Below are positions 31,674-43,200 of a DNA stretch of 64,000 nt, piece by piece. The stretch's first letter is position 1, and each line of letters begins with the position of its first letter. Below the pieces are notes generated by a model. That model was not told the DNA's origin. It saw only the letters and a list, made by a program, of their open reading frames with translations, and did not search any database. Position numbers and translations under genes: made by a program. The DNA is from Amphiduros pacificus. Taxonomy: Eukaryota > Annelida > Polychaeta > Phyllodocida > Hesionidae. The stretch covers positions 18,098,001-18,162,000 of the forward strand of contig OX439002.1 of NCBI GenBank assembly GCA_949316495.1. Reading direction: 5' to 3'.

Positions 31674-32305
31674 CTAGTCACTCTGTTCTTCTGCCGGCCT
31701 TCCCGTGTCCTGCTCCTCCGCCTCCAGGATGGCCCTTCTTATACTGTGATAATAGCGGTATATGCCGTTATCAGCGAGGTGTACCCCATCCCTCGCCAGA
31801 GGGGGGTCCACTTTAAGTGTCTGATGCCGCCACCACCAAATGTGCGGGAAAGTGAAACGAGTGTTTGTTTTCTTCCCCGTCTTAGGGCGGATTAGCCTTT
31901 CGGCCATGTGCTCGCTGAAGTCGTCCAACTTGACATTGTAGCCCTCCGCCGACATGCACCTTGGCTTATTTCTGTGGATTGGCATGCCAATCACCGTGAT
32001 CCTGGCTCCTTTGTGGAGTTCCTCGGCCAGATCAATCAGCCTGTCAGCTGCCTGGTGGATTGGCATGTCCCTGTCCAAGTCGTTCCCGACAACGTCGAGG
32101 AACACGAGCATCTTACCTCATTCCAGAGCCCATCCAGTGTGTAGTCATGTTCTACTCCCTCCATCTTCCACCCTCTTTTGGTGATGAACACCACCTCTCT
32201 GTTCTTGAGGGTAAGGTTGAGGTTTGTGTTCTGCCTTGTGAGGCAGAAGTCCCTCAAATTAGTGATGTAGGAGTGCCCACACACTATAGCCAAGTTTTTT
32301 TCCAT
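31674..32305 (-). pseudogene. SGNH-hydrolase-like frame associated with the DIRS-group element
   Basis: The minus-strand frames carry LAIVCGHSYITNL (block I-like), VFLDVVGNDLDRD (GxND block III) and DGVHLADNGIYRYYHSIRRA (DxxH block V). These are the ordered blocks of SGNH/GDSL hydrolases. As I recall, tyrosine-recombinase retroelements of the Ngaro type, and some LINEs, carry such a domain of uncertain role. It is a broken fossil, and its membership of the neighbouring element is inferred from strand and position. Confidence 0.7.
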
Positions 32306-32818
32306 ATTTCCTCCTTTTGCCCTGGCAAACTGACTCAGGGGAGGTTAGAGGAGAATATTCAAAACGTTATCAGTCATAAAAATTTGAAATATTAGCAAAA
32401 ACAGCCATTAGCCAAATGCATGACACGTGTTTTTCGCCCGGTAAACTAACTCAGGCAGAAACAACAAAAATATTCACTAAAAAGTTTTCATTTTCAAAAA
32501 ATTTTTCTTACTTTCGCTTCAGGAAAATGATGTCTTTGAATTTTAGTGAAATTGCAGTGCCGATGGCTGTTTTTTGCTTCAGATACAACAGATAATGCTT
32601 AAAACTTAAATACGTGCGAACACGTTGAATATCGCGGTGGAAAGAAAGATAGGCTGCACGCGCAGTTCCTGGCCGCTTCCAGCTGCGCGCGCACCCCCTC
32701 TACTTCCGTCAGAAGTACGCCACCAAAACAGACCACGGTACGTATTTTGCTGCTCGTCACTCCCATAAAAGCATTTATCGCAGTGATAAATGTGTTTTAT
32801 ATTCGTCAGACAAGTAGA

Positions 32819-32935
32819 CAACATGCAGACACCTCTCGAAATGAGCTTGAAAATTGTATCAATGAGGTCAGAGTTTTTCTGATAACGAAGATCAAGTTAA
32901 AGATGGAAGACATGTTAATTTGTACTATCTTGAGG
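32819..32935 (+). mobile_element. CR1-like LINE fragment (RT region)
   Basis: Translates to NELENCINEVRVFLITKIKL then KMEDMLICTI. The LINE at 50371-53580 has KLEECVREVRNFLISNKMKI then GKTEMLICTD at the same place. Only about 115 bases remain. Confidence 0.7.
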
Positions 32936-33249
32936 TGCAGTATCTGTACTTGACAAGACATTGATACAGTTGAAATTGGTATTAAGCACATCTTGAACTG
33001 AACCAAAAATTCACCTCAGTATGGCATGGTAATCTGGTTGCCCATGTGTTTCTGAGATTTCAACCTGAAAACCGTGTGGTTTTCACGTGACGTGTCTGGT
33101 GGAATTTGCATTTTCTGCTGAGGGCAAAAAATGATAAAAAGAATATTGGTTATAAGCAATTGGATATATGATTAAGATAATGTATTTCTCCCCTCCTAAT
33201 CACCTCAAGTTTGATCATAACTATGTGATAATTATTATAATAAATGGTA

Positions 33250-33312
33250 TATAAAAGTTGTATGGAGCTCTGATACCAGACTGTTCATAACGCCTCTTTG
33301 AGAAATGCCTTT
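33250..33312 (-). mobile_element. Scrap of CR1-like LINE 3' end
   Basis: GCTCTGATACCAGACTGTTC resembles GCTGATACCAGACAAGTCTG at 50401 (the LINE 3' UTR), same orientation. Confidence 0.45.
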
Positions 33313-33380
33313 GGAATAGAAACGTTTCTGTTCCAAAGAGATTTATGAAGCAAAATGTCTGACGTTCAATTCTACAACCT

Positions 33381-34310
33381 ACAACCCGGAGGGGGGGGGG
33401 GTACTTTCAAAATTTTAACCCGCGGAGGCTGGGTTGGAATTGAAAAACCCAGAACATGATTTAGGGAAATATTCTATCTCCATTGGTACCCTGATTTAGG
33501 ACTGACTTAAATTTTGATATCCTGACTTAGGGATGATGCAATAAGAAAATGATACCCTGTTTTTGGAGTTGTACATTCGATACCTATATAACGTAAGTCA
33601 GGTACACAGTTTGAATTTTTCCTACTTTAACCATATTTTATAATTGTATATTTACTAATAGCAGCACTCTCCCAGTAATGAAAAGCATGCTTTACCACCA
33701 GGTTAGGGAGAAAGACTATATCTGGTAGTCAGTAGCTCAGTTAGGTTGATCCGGGGGAAGCAATTTCCCACAAATCATTTTTTGTTGTCTTTTCGACTTC
33801 CTGGATTTGTAAACCAATTAACCATCGTCTGTTAATACCACACAGAATATAAAAATGTACAACTTTATTATTATAATTGTACAAACAGATACTGTGCCCC
33901 TGTCAAATGTCTTGTGTACACATGAGCATGGTGAGGCAGCAGACAGCTTAAATACCACACCTTTGCAATAGGCACTGGCCTACTGTCCCAGCAGGTGACA
34001 CTTATGTTCCTTTGATCAAGAAACAAGCAAAACTGACATAGATAGTCAGTGGGTGGGACTTAAAAAATAACTCAGGGAAATTTAGGATTGAGATGTGTGT
34101 AAAAATGGTACAATTCTGTACACCATTCCAGGATTAGGATGAAGGTGACAAAACATGCTCTGAATTAGGAGATTTTGAAAAGGAGATTGTGATCCCTGTT
34201 TTAGGCAAAAATTTGAAAAGCAGTGTCCTATTTTACGGAAAATGATAAAATATCTTAACCCGTCTTAGGGAAAATGTCGATGAAAACGACCCTATTTAGC
34301 CCAGCTTCCC
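33381..34310 (+). repeat. Dispersed repeat with iterated CCTGATTTAGG-like motifs
   Basis: Starts at a G-run and carries a series of degenerate units: ATGATTTAGGGAAA, CCTGATTTAGGACTG, CCTGACTTAGGGATG, AGGATTAGGATGAAG, CTGTTTTAGGCAAAA, CGTCTTAGGGAAAATG. The left part recurs inverted at 4305-4510. There is no coding frame. It may be a non-autonomous DNA element with subterminal repeats, but its ends were not defined. Confidence 0.55.
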
Positions 34311-34891
34311 CGGTAGCACCGACTATGAAAAGCTGTCTTTTCATTTAGACATTACATTTAGACGTCCCCTGTGGGTACGGGGATTAAAGAATAGCCCCAC
34401 TGCCCCCCAGCATGTCGTAGAAGGCGACTAAAGGGGCGTCCTGTTTGCCGTGGGATGCGACCTGTGTCGGGGAGGATATGGAATCCTGACGGGCTGAGCA
34501 CTGGGTTGGTTTGGCAGTAATATCGGTCCAGTTGCAACACGCCTGTCTTGGATCCAAATGTTCACCAGACAGGCAGATCAGATTAGGCCTGGATCTGATT
34601 TAACCGGCTTGTGGTATATTTCCTTTAATATATTCTGGCTATTTGATTTTTATTAATGATAATTTCAGTGTTTGAAATTTAGGAATAATTTTTAAATTTT
34701 TGATAAATATTTGCTGAAAGGAGATTACTGCTGATTGGGTCAATCGAGGGATATAAATAAAATCCGAAAGGGTGGAGTTTTTATTCTTAGAGTATGTCAT
34801 GTTGGGTATCCTCACGGCGTCAGGGCTTGGAGTTACCGGCCCAGAAAGGCGTCCCCTTGTTGGGCTCCGTGGTGGGTAGGGGACCTAACTG

Positions 34892-36115
34892 ATGAAATAT
34901 AAAAAAACACACATGGCGCAAAACAAACAAAAACGACCAAGGAATGACATAGACAGCGACGATGATTCAAACAAAATAGAAAAATGGCCTAGATTTTTAA
35001 TTGCGGAAAGTTCTGATGCTGAACATACCCTGGCAAAAATGTCCCCCTTTGCAATTGCAAAGGGGATACAAGGCATTGTCGGGGTACCAAAAACCGTTAA
35101 AAAGATGGGAAATAAATTATTGATTGAGGTTGAGTGGAAAAGCCATGCGGACAATCTACTACGATGTCGAATGTTGGCCACAGTTCCTGTTATTATAACA
35201 GCTCACAAAACTCTCAACAATAAAAAAGGAGTAATCAGATGCCCTGATTTAGTGGGAGTGTCTGAGGAGGAGATAGTGGATGAGCTCAAAGACCAGGATG
35301 TTGTTCAATGCAAGCGGATATTTATAAAAAAGGACGGTGTCAAAATTCCTATCAATACATTTATTCTGACATTTGAAGCAGCGCAGCTTCCAACATCTAT
35401 TAAAGTTGGATATTTGAACGTTAGAGTTGATGTATTTATTCCAAACCCTCTGCGCTGCTTCAAGTGTCAGAGGTATGGACATGGATCTGATCGCTGTAAA
35501 GGTAATGAAACATGTCCAAAATGTACCGCTCAGCACAGTGGAGACGATTGTTCTTCAAATATAATAAAATGTGTCAATTGCCAAGGCAATCATCCATCGT
35601 ATTCGCGGAATTGTCCTTCCTTTTTAAAAGAGAAGGAAATTCAGCGAATACGACACACTGAAAATATATCTTTTCCAGAGGCACGGAAGCGAGTAGAAAG
35701 TTATAACACAACAAAGGCATCTTATGCCAGCTCTGTAAAAACTAAAGAAACAAAATCAATAGCAATTCAAACCGAAATTACATGGCCAATCGATGACAAA
35801 AATTATTCCTTTTGCACAAAAACCTCAAAATCTTCAGCTACATCTACTCAGACCACGACATCCACTATCCCAGTAATACCTCAACCAACAGCAACATCCA
35901 CTAAACCCTCTTCACAAACTCCCTCAACATCATCCAATAATAAAAGTATCAATGGTGATAGACCAATACATAAATCAGACAAAATAGAAAGCAAAGATCA
36001 AGTAAAAAGTAAGATAAATAGAAGTAAATCCTTGGAAAGGATGGACACAGGTGATCCTCCAGATGTGAATTTTACTCCTGTGCACTCCAAGCATAATCGT
36101 AAACTTAACAAGTGA
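34892..36115 (+). CDS. I-clade LINE ORF1 (gag-like RNA-binding protein)
   Basis: An intact 407-codon frame. ATG codons lie at 34892 and 34913 (MAQNKQKRPRND). Residues about 185-245 carry a string of zinc knuckles: CFKCQRYGHGSDRC, CPKCTAQHSGDDC and CVNCQGNHPSYSRNC. The C-terminal 120 residues are Ser/Thr-rich. By analogy with I and Jockey elements it coats the element RNA. It overlaps or abuts ORF2 by a few bases. Confidence 0.9.
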   Translation: MKYKKTHMAQNKQKRPRNDIDSDDDSNKIEKWPRFLIAESSDAEHTLAKMSPFAIAKGIQGIVGVPKTVKKMGNKLLIEVEWKSHADNLLRCRMLATVPVIITAHKTLNNKKGVIRCPDLVGVSEEEIVDELKDQDVVQCKRIFIKKDGVKIPINTFILTFEAAQLPTSIKVGYLNVRVDVFIPNPLRCFKCQRYGHGSDRCKGNETCPKCTAQHSGDDCSSNIIKCVNCQGNHPSYSRNCPSFLKEKEIQRIRHTENISFPEARKRVESYNTTKASYASSVKTKETKSIAIQTEITWPIDDKNYSFCTKTSKSSATSTQTTTSTIPVIPQPTATSTKPSSQTPSTSSNNKSINGDRPIHKSDKIESKDQVKSKINRSKSLERMDTGDPPDVNFTPVHSKHNRKLNK

Positions 36116-36153
36116 TTATGCTAAATCATATATTTTTTCTCATTATTCTTAAA

Positions 36154-37800
36154 ATGGCTATCGGCAATATCATACAATGGAATTGTAGAGGATTTGATGC
36201 AAACAGGCCAGAACTGGAGTTATTAGCCCAAAAATATAATGCATCAGTAATTTGTTTACAAGAAACTAAATTCAAAGATAATTCCACAACATTTAAGGGA
36301 TATGTGATTTATAATAAAGTCGGTTCAATTGATATTATGGACCGAGCACATGGCAGAGTTTCTATTTGTGTTAAATCCTGTATCCCCCAAAGTAAAGTAA
36401 CATTAAATACTCATCTACAGGCTTCTGCTGTTAGGGTTACCCTGCACAATACATTAACTATATGTTCAATATATTTACCACCTAGTGAGCCAGTTAATAT
36501 TACAGATTTAAATAATTTGATAACCCAGCTGCCACAACCATATATGTTAGTTGGTGACTTTAATGCTCACAACTATCTTTGGGGTGGCAGAAATAATACA
36601 GATGCCAAAGGACGTATAATAGAAGATTTTTTAAATAATAATAGTTTGTGCCTTTGGAATGACGATTCTCCGACATATTTACACCCTGCTACAGGCTCTT
36701 TAACATCAATAGATCTCTCCATGTGCACTCCAAATTTATTTTTAGATTATTCCTGGGAAGAAGAGGAAGATCAATGGGGTAGTGATCATTACCCCATTAT
36801 TCTAAATAACCATTTTCCTCCACCAGACGAACGAATCCCCAAGTGGAAGTTTCATAAAGCCGATTGGGCAAAATTTCAAACATCCTGTTTTAATAGAATA
36901 ACTTCAGAAATTTTTAAAAATGTAGATGATCCTCTTCAAGTTTTTACAGACACATTGTATGATATTGCTGATGGGTGTATTCCCAAATCAAAGTCAAATT
37001 CCAAAATTAAAGAAAAACCCTGGTTTACTGATGAGTGCAAAAAAGCTGTCAAGGAGCGGAAAAAAGCTCTGAAAAAATTTAATCGACAGCCAACTCAATA
37101 TAATTTGCACCAGTTTCGTATAAAGAGAGCTAAAGCCCGTTACATTATTAAAATAAGCAAAAGAAAAAGCTGGAAAGATTATGTTTCTAAATTAAATACA
37201 CGTTCACCAATTAAGAAATGCTGGGATATGGTGCGTAAAATTACTGGGAAGGGAGGTGGAGCAAGGATCAAACATCTAAATCAGAATGGCCAATTAATTA
37301 CAAATCCCACCGAAATAGGCAACACAATAGGTCAAACCATTTCCAAAAATTCCTCATCCAATAATTATTCTGCCAAATTTCAACAAATAAAAACTAGAAA
37401 AGAAAGAAACCAACTAAATTTTATATCCCATAACTTGGAAGTATATAATAAATCATTTACAATAGAAGATTTGAAACTTGCTTTGGATAAATCTCATGAT
37501 ACTGCTCCTGGACCTGATCAAATTCACTACCAAATCCTTAAACATCTCCCTGACCAATCACTTGGGCATCTTTTAGATATTTTTAATACAATTTGGAAAA
37601 GCGGTGATTTTCCTCCTTCATGGAGGGAAGCCACTATCATTCCCATTCCCAAACCTGGCAAAGATTCATCAGATTCAAATAATTATCGTCCCATTGCTTT
37701 AACAAGTTGTATTTGTAAATCAATGGAACGAATGATTAACGAGCGTTTAGTTTGGTTTTTGGAAACCAGCTTATATTTCTGTTGCACAAAGTGGCTTTAG
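36154..37800 (+). CDS. I-clade LINE ORF2, endonuclease and start of RT
   Basis: The likely start is MAIGNIIQWNCRGFDANRPE at 36154, although the frame is open from 36112. APE-type endonuclease motifs are visible: LQETKF, VGDFNAHNYLW, and SDHYPIIL with the catalytic Asp-His. RT begins near PGPDQIHYQILKHLP and NYRPIALTS. The frame slips near 37770 and ends at 37800; the downstream RT resumes in another frame with VAQSGFRKTRSTIDHL. Confidence 0.88.
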   Translation: MAIGNIIQWNCRGFDANRPELELLAQKYNASVICLQETKFKDNSTTFKGYVIYNKVGSIDIMDRAHGRVSICVKSCIPQSKVTLNTHLQASAVRVTLHNTLTICSIYLPPSEPVNITDLNNLITQLPQPYMLVGDFNAHNYLWGGRNNTDAKGRIIEDFLNNNSLCLWNDDSPTYLHPATGSLTSIDLSMCTPNLFLDYSWEEEEDQWGSDHYPIILNNHFPPPDERIPKWKFHKADWAKFQTSCFNRITSEIFKNVDDPLQVFTDTLYDIADGCIPKSKSNSKIKEKPWFTDECKKAVKERKKALKKFNRQPTQYNLHQFRIKRAKARYIIKISKRKSWKDYVSKLNTRSPIKKCWDMVRKITGKGGGARIKHLNQNGQLITNPTEIGNTIGQTISKNSSSNNYSAKFQQIKTRKERNQLNFISHNLEVYNKSFTIEDLKLALDKSHDTAPGPDQIHYQILKHLPDQSLGHLLDIFNTIWKSGDFPPSWREATIIPIPKPGKDSSDSNNYRPIALTSCICKSMERMINERLVWFLETSLYFCCTKWL

Positions 37801-37876
37801 AAAAACTCGAAGTACCATTGACCACCTGGTACGTTTAGAGACATTTATAAGAGAGGGTTTTATAAAAGGTGAGCAT

Positions 37877-38710
37877 GTGGTGAGTATTTTCTTTGATTTA
37901 GAAAAGGCATATGACACCACATGGAAATATGGGATAATGAGCGATTTATATGATATGGGATTAAGGGGTCGTTTACCCCTTTTTATTCAAAATTTTCTTT
38001 TAAACAGACATTTTAAAGTTCGAGTGGGTGCATCACTCTCTGATGCTTTTGATCAGGAAATGGGTGTTACACAGGGTAGTATATTATCAGTCACCCTTTT
38101 TATTATTAAAATTAACAGCATTGTTGATTGTATGAGGCCTGGAGCAGATTGCTCACTTTTTGTTGATGATTTCAACTTAAGCTACAGGTCCACAAGCATG
38201 CATACAATAGAACGACAGCTCCAACAACACTTAAATAGATTACAAGAATGGGCTGATCATAATGGATTTAAGTTTTCTTTAAAGAAAACTGTGTGTATGC
38301 ACTTTTGTAAAAAATGGAAGGTTCACCCAGATCCTGATCTTTATTTAGGCCAAACTCGGATACCTGTTGTCGAAGAAACCAAGTTTCTTGGACTTATTTT
38401 TGACAGGAAATTATCTTTTATTCCTCACATTAAATACGTTAAAAAGAAATGCCAGAAGGCATTAGATTTATTACGGGTTCTTGCCCATACCGATTGGGGA
38501 GGGGACCACAATATTTTATTGCAATTATACAGAGCGCTGGTACGTTCTAAGCTTGATTATGGGTGTATGATATATGGATCAGCACACCCATCTTATATTA
38601 AAATGCTTGATCCTGTACAAAATCAAGGTTTACGATTATGCCTTGGTGCATTTCGTACATCATCTGCAGATAACTTGGCAGTTGAGGCAGATGAACTGCC
38701 TGTTGATTAA
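37877..38710 (+). CDS. I-clade LINE ORF2, RT core
   Basis: Motifs run in order: FFDLEKAYDTTW, GVTQGSILSVTLF and the catalytic FVDDFNLSY, then KFLGLIFDRKLSF. It ends at TAA after ADELPVD; the same frame continues RREKLALQYAAKIA past it, so this is a single nonsense change. Reverse transcription occurs at the nicked target site in this family. Confidence 0.88.
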   Translation: MVSIFFDLEKAYDTTWKYGIMSDLYDMGLRGRLPLFIQNFLLNRHFKVRVGASLSDAFDQEMGVTQGSILSVTLFIIKINSIVDCMRPGADCSLFVDDFNLSYRSTSMHTIERQLQQHLNRLQEWADHNGFKFSLKKTVCMHFCKKWKVHPDPDLYLGQTRIPVVEETKFLGLIFDRKLSFIPHIKYVKKKCQKALDLLRVLAHTDWGGDHNILLQLYRALVRSKLDYGCMIYGSAHPSYIKMLDPVQNQGLRLCLGAFRTSSADNLAVEADELPVD

Positions 38711-39845
38711 AGAAGAGAAAAGCTTGCCCTTCAGTATGCTGCAAAAATTGCAGCTTGTCCAGACAATCCTGCACATGATATTATATTCAATCCAAATTAT
38801 GTTGATCTTTTTGAAAATAAACCAAATACAATACCAACTTTTGGCATTCGCATCAAGGAATCTTTACAATCCTTAAATTTAAATCCGAATCAAATAGCTA
38901 AATTTCAATATCCAGAAACACCTCCATGGACCTATGAAACTTTAAATATTAATTTAGCCATGACGGAATTAAAGAAATACTCAACCGATCCATCCCTGTA
39001 TATAAATAGATATAATGAAATAAAATCTATCTTCACTGGATATCAGTTTATATACACTGATGGATCGTTTGATGATGACAAGGCTGCTGCAGCTGCTGTT
39101 AAGGGCAATCATATTTATTCAGAACGTCTGCCAAATAAATCATCTATTTATTCTGCAGAACTTCATGCTTTATACCTAGCTTTAGATCATGTGGAGACTT
39201 CTCCACATCGGAAATTTTTAATATTTTCTGATTCTTTGTCTTCTTTACAAGCATTGAAAGCCAAGGATTGGAAAAATCCATTTATTTTAAATATCCTTGA
39301 ACGGTATCATAAACTCTGTACTGAGGAAAATAAAGAGATTCGTTTTTACTGGATTCCCAGTCATATTGGAATCCTTGGAAATGAGGCTGCGGACCAAGCT
39401 GCCAAGGCAGCATTGGATAAGCGGCCAATAAATATGCTTATACCTTATACAGAATTTAAGAAATATATTACTGTTTTTTTACGTTCTAAATGGCAATCAC
39501 GCTGGAACGAAGCTATTTTTAATAAACTACATGAAATTAAGCCCGTTCTTGGAAAAACTAAAGGTGCTATTAGAATTAACCGAAGAGAAGAGTGTTTTAA
39601 CTCGTATAAGAATAGGACATAGTCGTTTGACACATTGCTATCTTCTGAAAGGCGAAGATCAGCCTCAGTGTATTGGATGTCAAAGAGCTATGACTGTCAA
39701 ACATATTTTAATTGAATGTATCGATTTTGATATAATTAGGACTCAATATTTTAATGTACAGGATTTACATTCGTTATTTGATACTGTAGATACTTCTGTG
39801 ATAGTATCGTTTTTAAACCAAATAGGGCTTTATAACCAATTTTAA
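38711..39845 (+). CDS. I-clade LINE ORF2, RNase H and C-terminal knuckle
   Basis: RNase H motifs: FIYTDGSFDDD, SIYSAELHALYLAL, IFSDSLSSLQAL and IPSHIGILGNEAADQAAK. After a frameshift near 39590 the C-terminal part reads LTRIRIGHSRLTHCYL and CIGCQRAMTVKHILIEC, a Cys-His motif common in this group. The stop is at about 39845, followed by a 260-bp 3' UTR. Confidence 0.85.
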
Positions 39846-40292
39846 GTGTGGAGCTCTTGTTTACTTAGGTCATTGACCTATTTATTAAGAACCACGAAAC
39901 ATCAAATGGTATTTAAAGTCTTTTAAATTGAATTTATTTATACAAATGTATTATGTCTAAAACTGATATATTGAAAGGATTTTGTTGATATTTTGTGTTG
40001 TTAAGACTATTTACATATCATATTGATTTTATAAACGTTAATGTTTTATCATTTTTAGGCACTGAATAACCTTGGTGGTTGATGTGCCTCTAAGCAACCA
40101 TTCATTCATTACATTTAGACAATATCTGAAGGCTGATAGATTACGGATATGATGATGATCTCTTGGGAATTTTTAAGCATTCATGTAATATATGATTCAT
40201 ATTTTATATAGAGATAGCTATAGATGAAGATTCAGATTTCTTCAAATCTTAGTGAAGTCACCATTGACCTTGGTGCAGTGACCTTGAGGTAA

Positions 40293-43200
40293 CCTTGTAA
40301 ATGATTTATTATATTGTTCCAAGTTATGAAATACGAAATTTAGTTGCTTTTTTTCTTTTCTATTTTTTTATTTGTTGAAATTTTACAGAATAATTATCGG
40401 ATGAGGAATTCTTGGAAATTGTTTGACCTATTGTGCTACCTAATCTGGTGGAATTTGTTATTAATTGGACATTATGATTTAGATGTTTGATCCTTGCTCC
40501 ACCTCCCTACCCAGTAATTTTGCGCACCATATCCCAGCATTTTTTAATTGGTGTACGTGTATCTAATTTGGAAACATAATCCTTCCAACTTTTTCTTTTA
40601 CTTATTTTGATAATATAACAAGCTTTAGCGCTTTTTACTCGAAACTGGTGCAAATTATATTGAGTCAGCTGTCGATTAAATTTTTTCATAGCTTTTTTTG
40701 CGATCCTTGACAGCTTTTTTGCACTTACCATTAAACCAGAGTTTTTCTTTAATTTTAGAATTTGGCTTTGATTTGTGTCTACACCCATCAGCAATATCAT
40801 ACAATGTATCTGTTAAATCTTGAAGAGGATCATCTACGTTGGTAAAAATTTCTGGAGTTATTTTATTGAAGCAGGTTGTTTGAAATTTTGCCCAAACAAC
40901 ATTATAAAATTTTCACTTGGGGATTCGTTCATCTGATGGAGGAAAATGGTTATTTAAAATAATGAGGTAATGATCACTACCCCATTGATCTTCCTCTACT
41001 TCCCCAGAATAGTCTACTTCCCAGGAATAGTCTAAAAATAGATTTGGAGTGCACATGGAGAGATCTGTTGATGTTAAAGAGCCTGTAACAGGATGTAAAT
41101 ATGTTGGAAAATCGTCATTTGAAAGGCACAAACTATTGTTATATATTATGAATAAAAAATCATCTATTATACGTCCTTTGGCATCAGTATTGTTTCTGCC
41201 ATCCCAAAGATAGTTGTGAGCATTAAAGTCACTAACCCACATATATGGCTGTGGCAGCTGGGTTATCAAAATTTAAATCTGTGTTATTGATTGGTTCACT
41301 TGGTGGTAAATATATTGAATATAGATAATGTATTATGCAGGATAACCCTGACCGCAGAAGCTTGTAAATTAATATTTAATGTTACTTTACTTTGGGGTAC
41401 TCAGGATTTAACAAAAACAGAAACTCCGCCATGTGCTCGGTCCATTGTGTCTAATGAACCAACTTTATTATAAGTCAAATATCCCTTAAATGTTGTGGAA
41501 TTATCTTTGAATTTAGTTTCTTGTAAACAAATTACTGATGCATTATTTATTTTGGCTAATAACTCCAGTTCTGCCCTGTTTGCCTCAAATTCTCTACAGT
41601 TCCATTGTATGATACCGCTGATAGCCATATTAAAAATAATGAGATAAAGATAGAATTTAACATAATCATATTCAAGTTTATGATTATGTTTTGAGTGAAC
41701 GGGTGTAAAATGTATATCAGAAGGATCACCTGTATCCATACTTTCTAAGGATTTATTTCTATTTATTTTACCTTTGCTTTGATTCTAATTTCTTTTTTGT
41801 ATGATATCTTAACGTTAGGGGGGAACATTGTCTTCTATTTTAGATTTAAAGTTGAAGCAAAAATCATAAAAAGATGTTTTTTGGTAACGATTAAAGAAGG
41901 GAGGGAGCTTACTTGAAAAATATTTTTGGGAATAACTACACTAACAGTCTGCAGAACTAAGAGATTAATCTTTAGCTAGAATGATGTTTTTTAGTTTAAA
42001 TAGACAGAAATGTAAAAGATGTCTTATAATTCAAGTAATTTGTGTTTTTGTAAATAAAATGATTCAAATAAATGTAAAATTTTGACACCATTTGTTAATT
42101 GTTGACTTGAATTTGAAGAAAGTTAGATATCTCAAAATATAGACCATTAATCAAAATTCCTTCTATTTAAACTAAATGGAATAATATTTGGAGTAAACCA
42201 GTTCTTAAATTTTGGTAATTAAACTTGCAAAACATCTCAATTTTGTCATATAAAGCATGGGAATATTTGAGAAATATGATATTTTGTAAACTTCTTTTCT
42301 TGTATCACTGGGCAGTGATGAGGGTGAATGCAGCAGCTACTGGCTATTGGATTAGTCATAAATGATCACTAAATGATGTTTTCATATGTATAAAAACATT
42401 AATCCTTTTCAACAGAAATATGTTATCTATTTTGTTGTCTTTGGTGGGTTATAATGGTGCACTATTTCATGTAGTTGAAGGAGCAATGACGTCATAATGG
42501 TGCTTTGGTTATTTATCAATGAAATAGTGACGTCTTACTTGTTGGTATCTTAGCAACTGTCAACAACACATTTTATACACCTGTGATTATCTGTATGAAG
42601 TGTCCCTGTTCCCCCTAATGTTAACTGGTCTATTGCTATTTACGTTTTTATTACTGGATGATGTGGAGGGAGTCTGAAGAGGTTTTAGTGAATGGAACTT
42701 TTGGTATGGTTATTGCTGGGGTAGTGGGTGTTTGGGTTTGAGTGGATGTTCCTGAAGATTTCGAGGTATTTGGAAAATAGGAATAACTCTTTTCTTTGAT
42801 TTGCCAGGTTATTTCTGTCTGTATTGCTATTGATTTTGTCTATTTTGTTTTTAAGGTGGTAGCATAGGATGTTTTTGTGTTGTTAAAACTCATGTTTATG
42901 TGACTCAGGAAAAGAAATGCTTTTAGTGTGGTGTATTCGCTGAATAAAAAGGAAGGATAATTCGGCGAATACGATGGGTGATTGCCTTGACAATTCACAA
43001 ATATCATGATTTCCGAAGAACACTCTTCTCCACTATGCTGGGCTGTACATTTCGGGCAAGTTACGTTTCCTTTTCATCGATCAGATCCATGTCCATACCT
43101 CTGACACTTGAAGCAATGCAGAGGGTTTGGAATGAAAACATCAACTCAGACATTTAAATATCCAACTTTAATAGATGTTGGAAGCTGCGTTGCTTCAAAT

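Larger units (their letters stand above)
25980..32310 (-). mobile_element. DIRS-group (tyrosine recombinase) retroelement fossil
   Basis: The minus strand carries, from right to left, an SGNH-hydrolase-like frame, a motif array, a gag-like region with a CCHC knuckle, RT with RNase H, and a tyrosine recombinase. RT/RH plus a tyrosine recombinase and no integrase defines the DIRS order; the extra hydrolase frame points toward the Ngaro-like branch. The element is broken, with roughly half a dozen interruptions, and a SINE has inserted into the RT part. Amino-acid motifs remain readable, so it is old but not ancient. Outer ends were not resolved, and inclusion of the hydrolase part is inference. 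Confidence 0.8.
32311..33373. other. Non-genic stretch with LINE scraps
   Basis: Two degenerate copies of a phrase like GCCCTGGCAAACTGACTCAG (32320 and 32440) and a CpG-rich patch at 32620-32720 are present. A CR1-like LINE scrap lies at 32819-32935, and a scrap of a LINE 3' end lies at about 33250-33312. Confidence 0.5.
34364..40106 (+). mobile_element. I-clade LINE (Nimb-like), nearly whole
   Basis: The 5743-bp element is flanked by CATTACATTTAGAC at 34350-34363 and 40107-40120. It has a 5' UTR, ORF1 with zinc knuckles, ORF2 with endonuclease, RT and RNase H, and a (CATT)n-type tail. RNase H after RT marks the I group. ORF2 carries three lesions: a frameshift near 37770, a stop at 38708-38710 and a frameshift near 39590. 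A decayed inverted copy lies at 40293-44149. Confidence 0.92.

Noticed and set aside
32600-32740. CpG-rich patch considered as a gene promoter
   Set aside because: No exon or transcript-like structure lies on either side; LINE scraps follow.
35249-35536. Open frame antisense to LINE ORF1
   Set aside because: A shadow of the ORF1 coding strand with no motifs.
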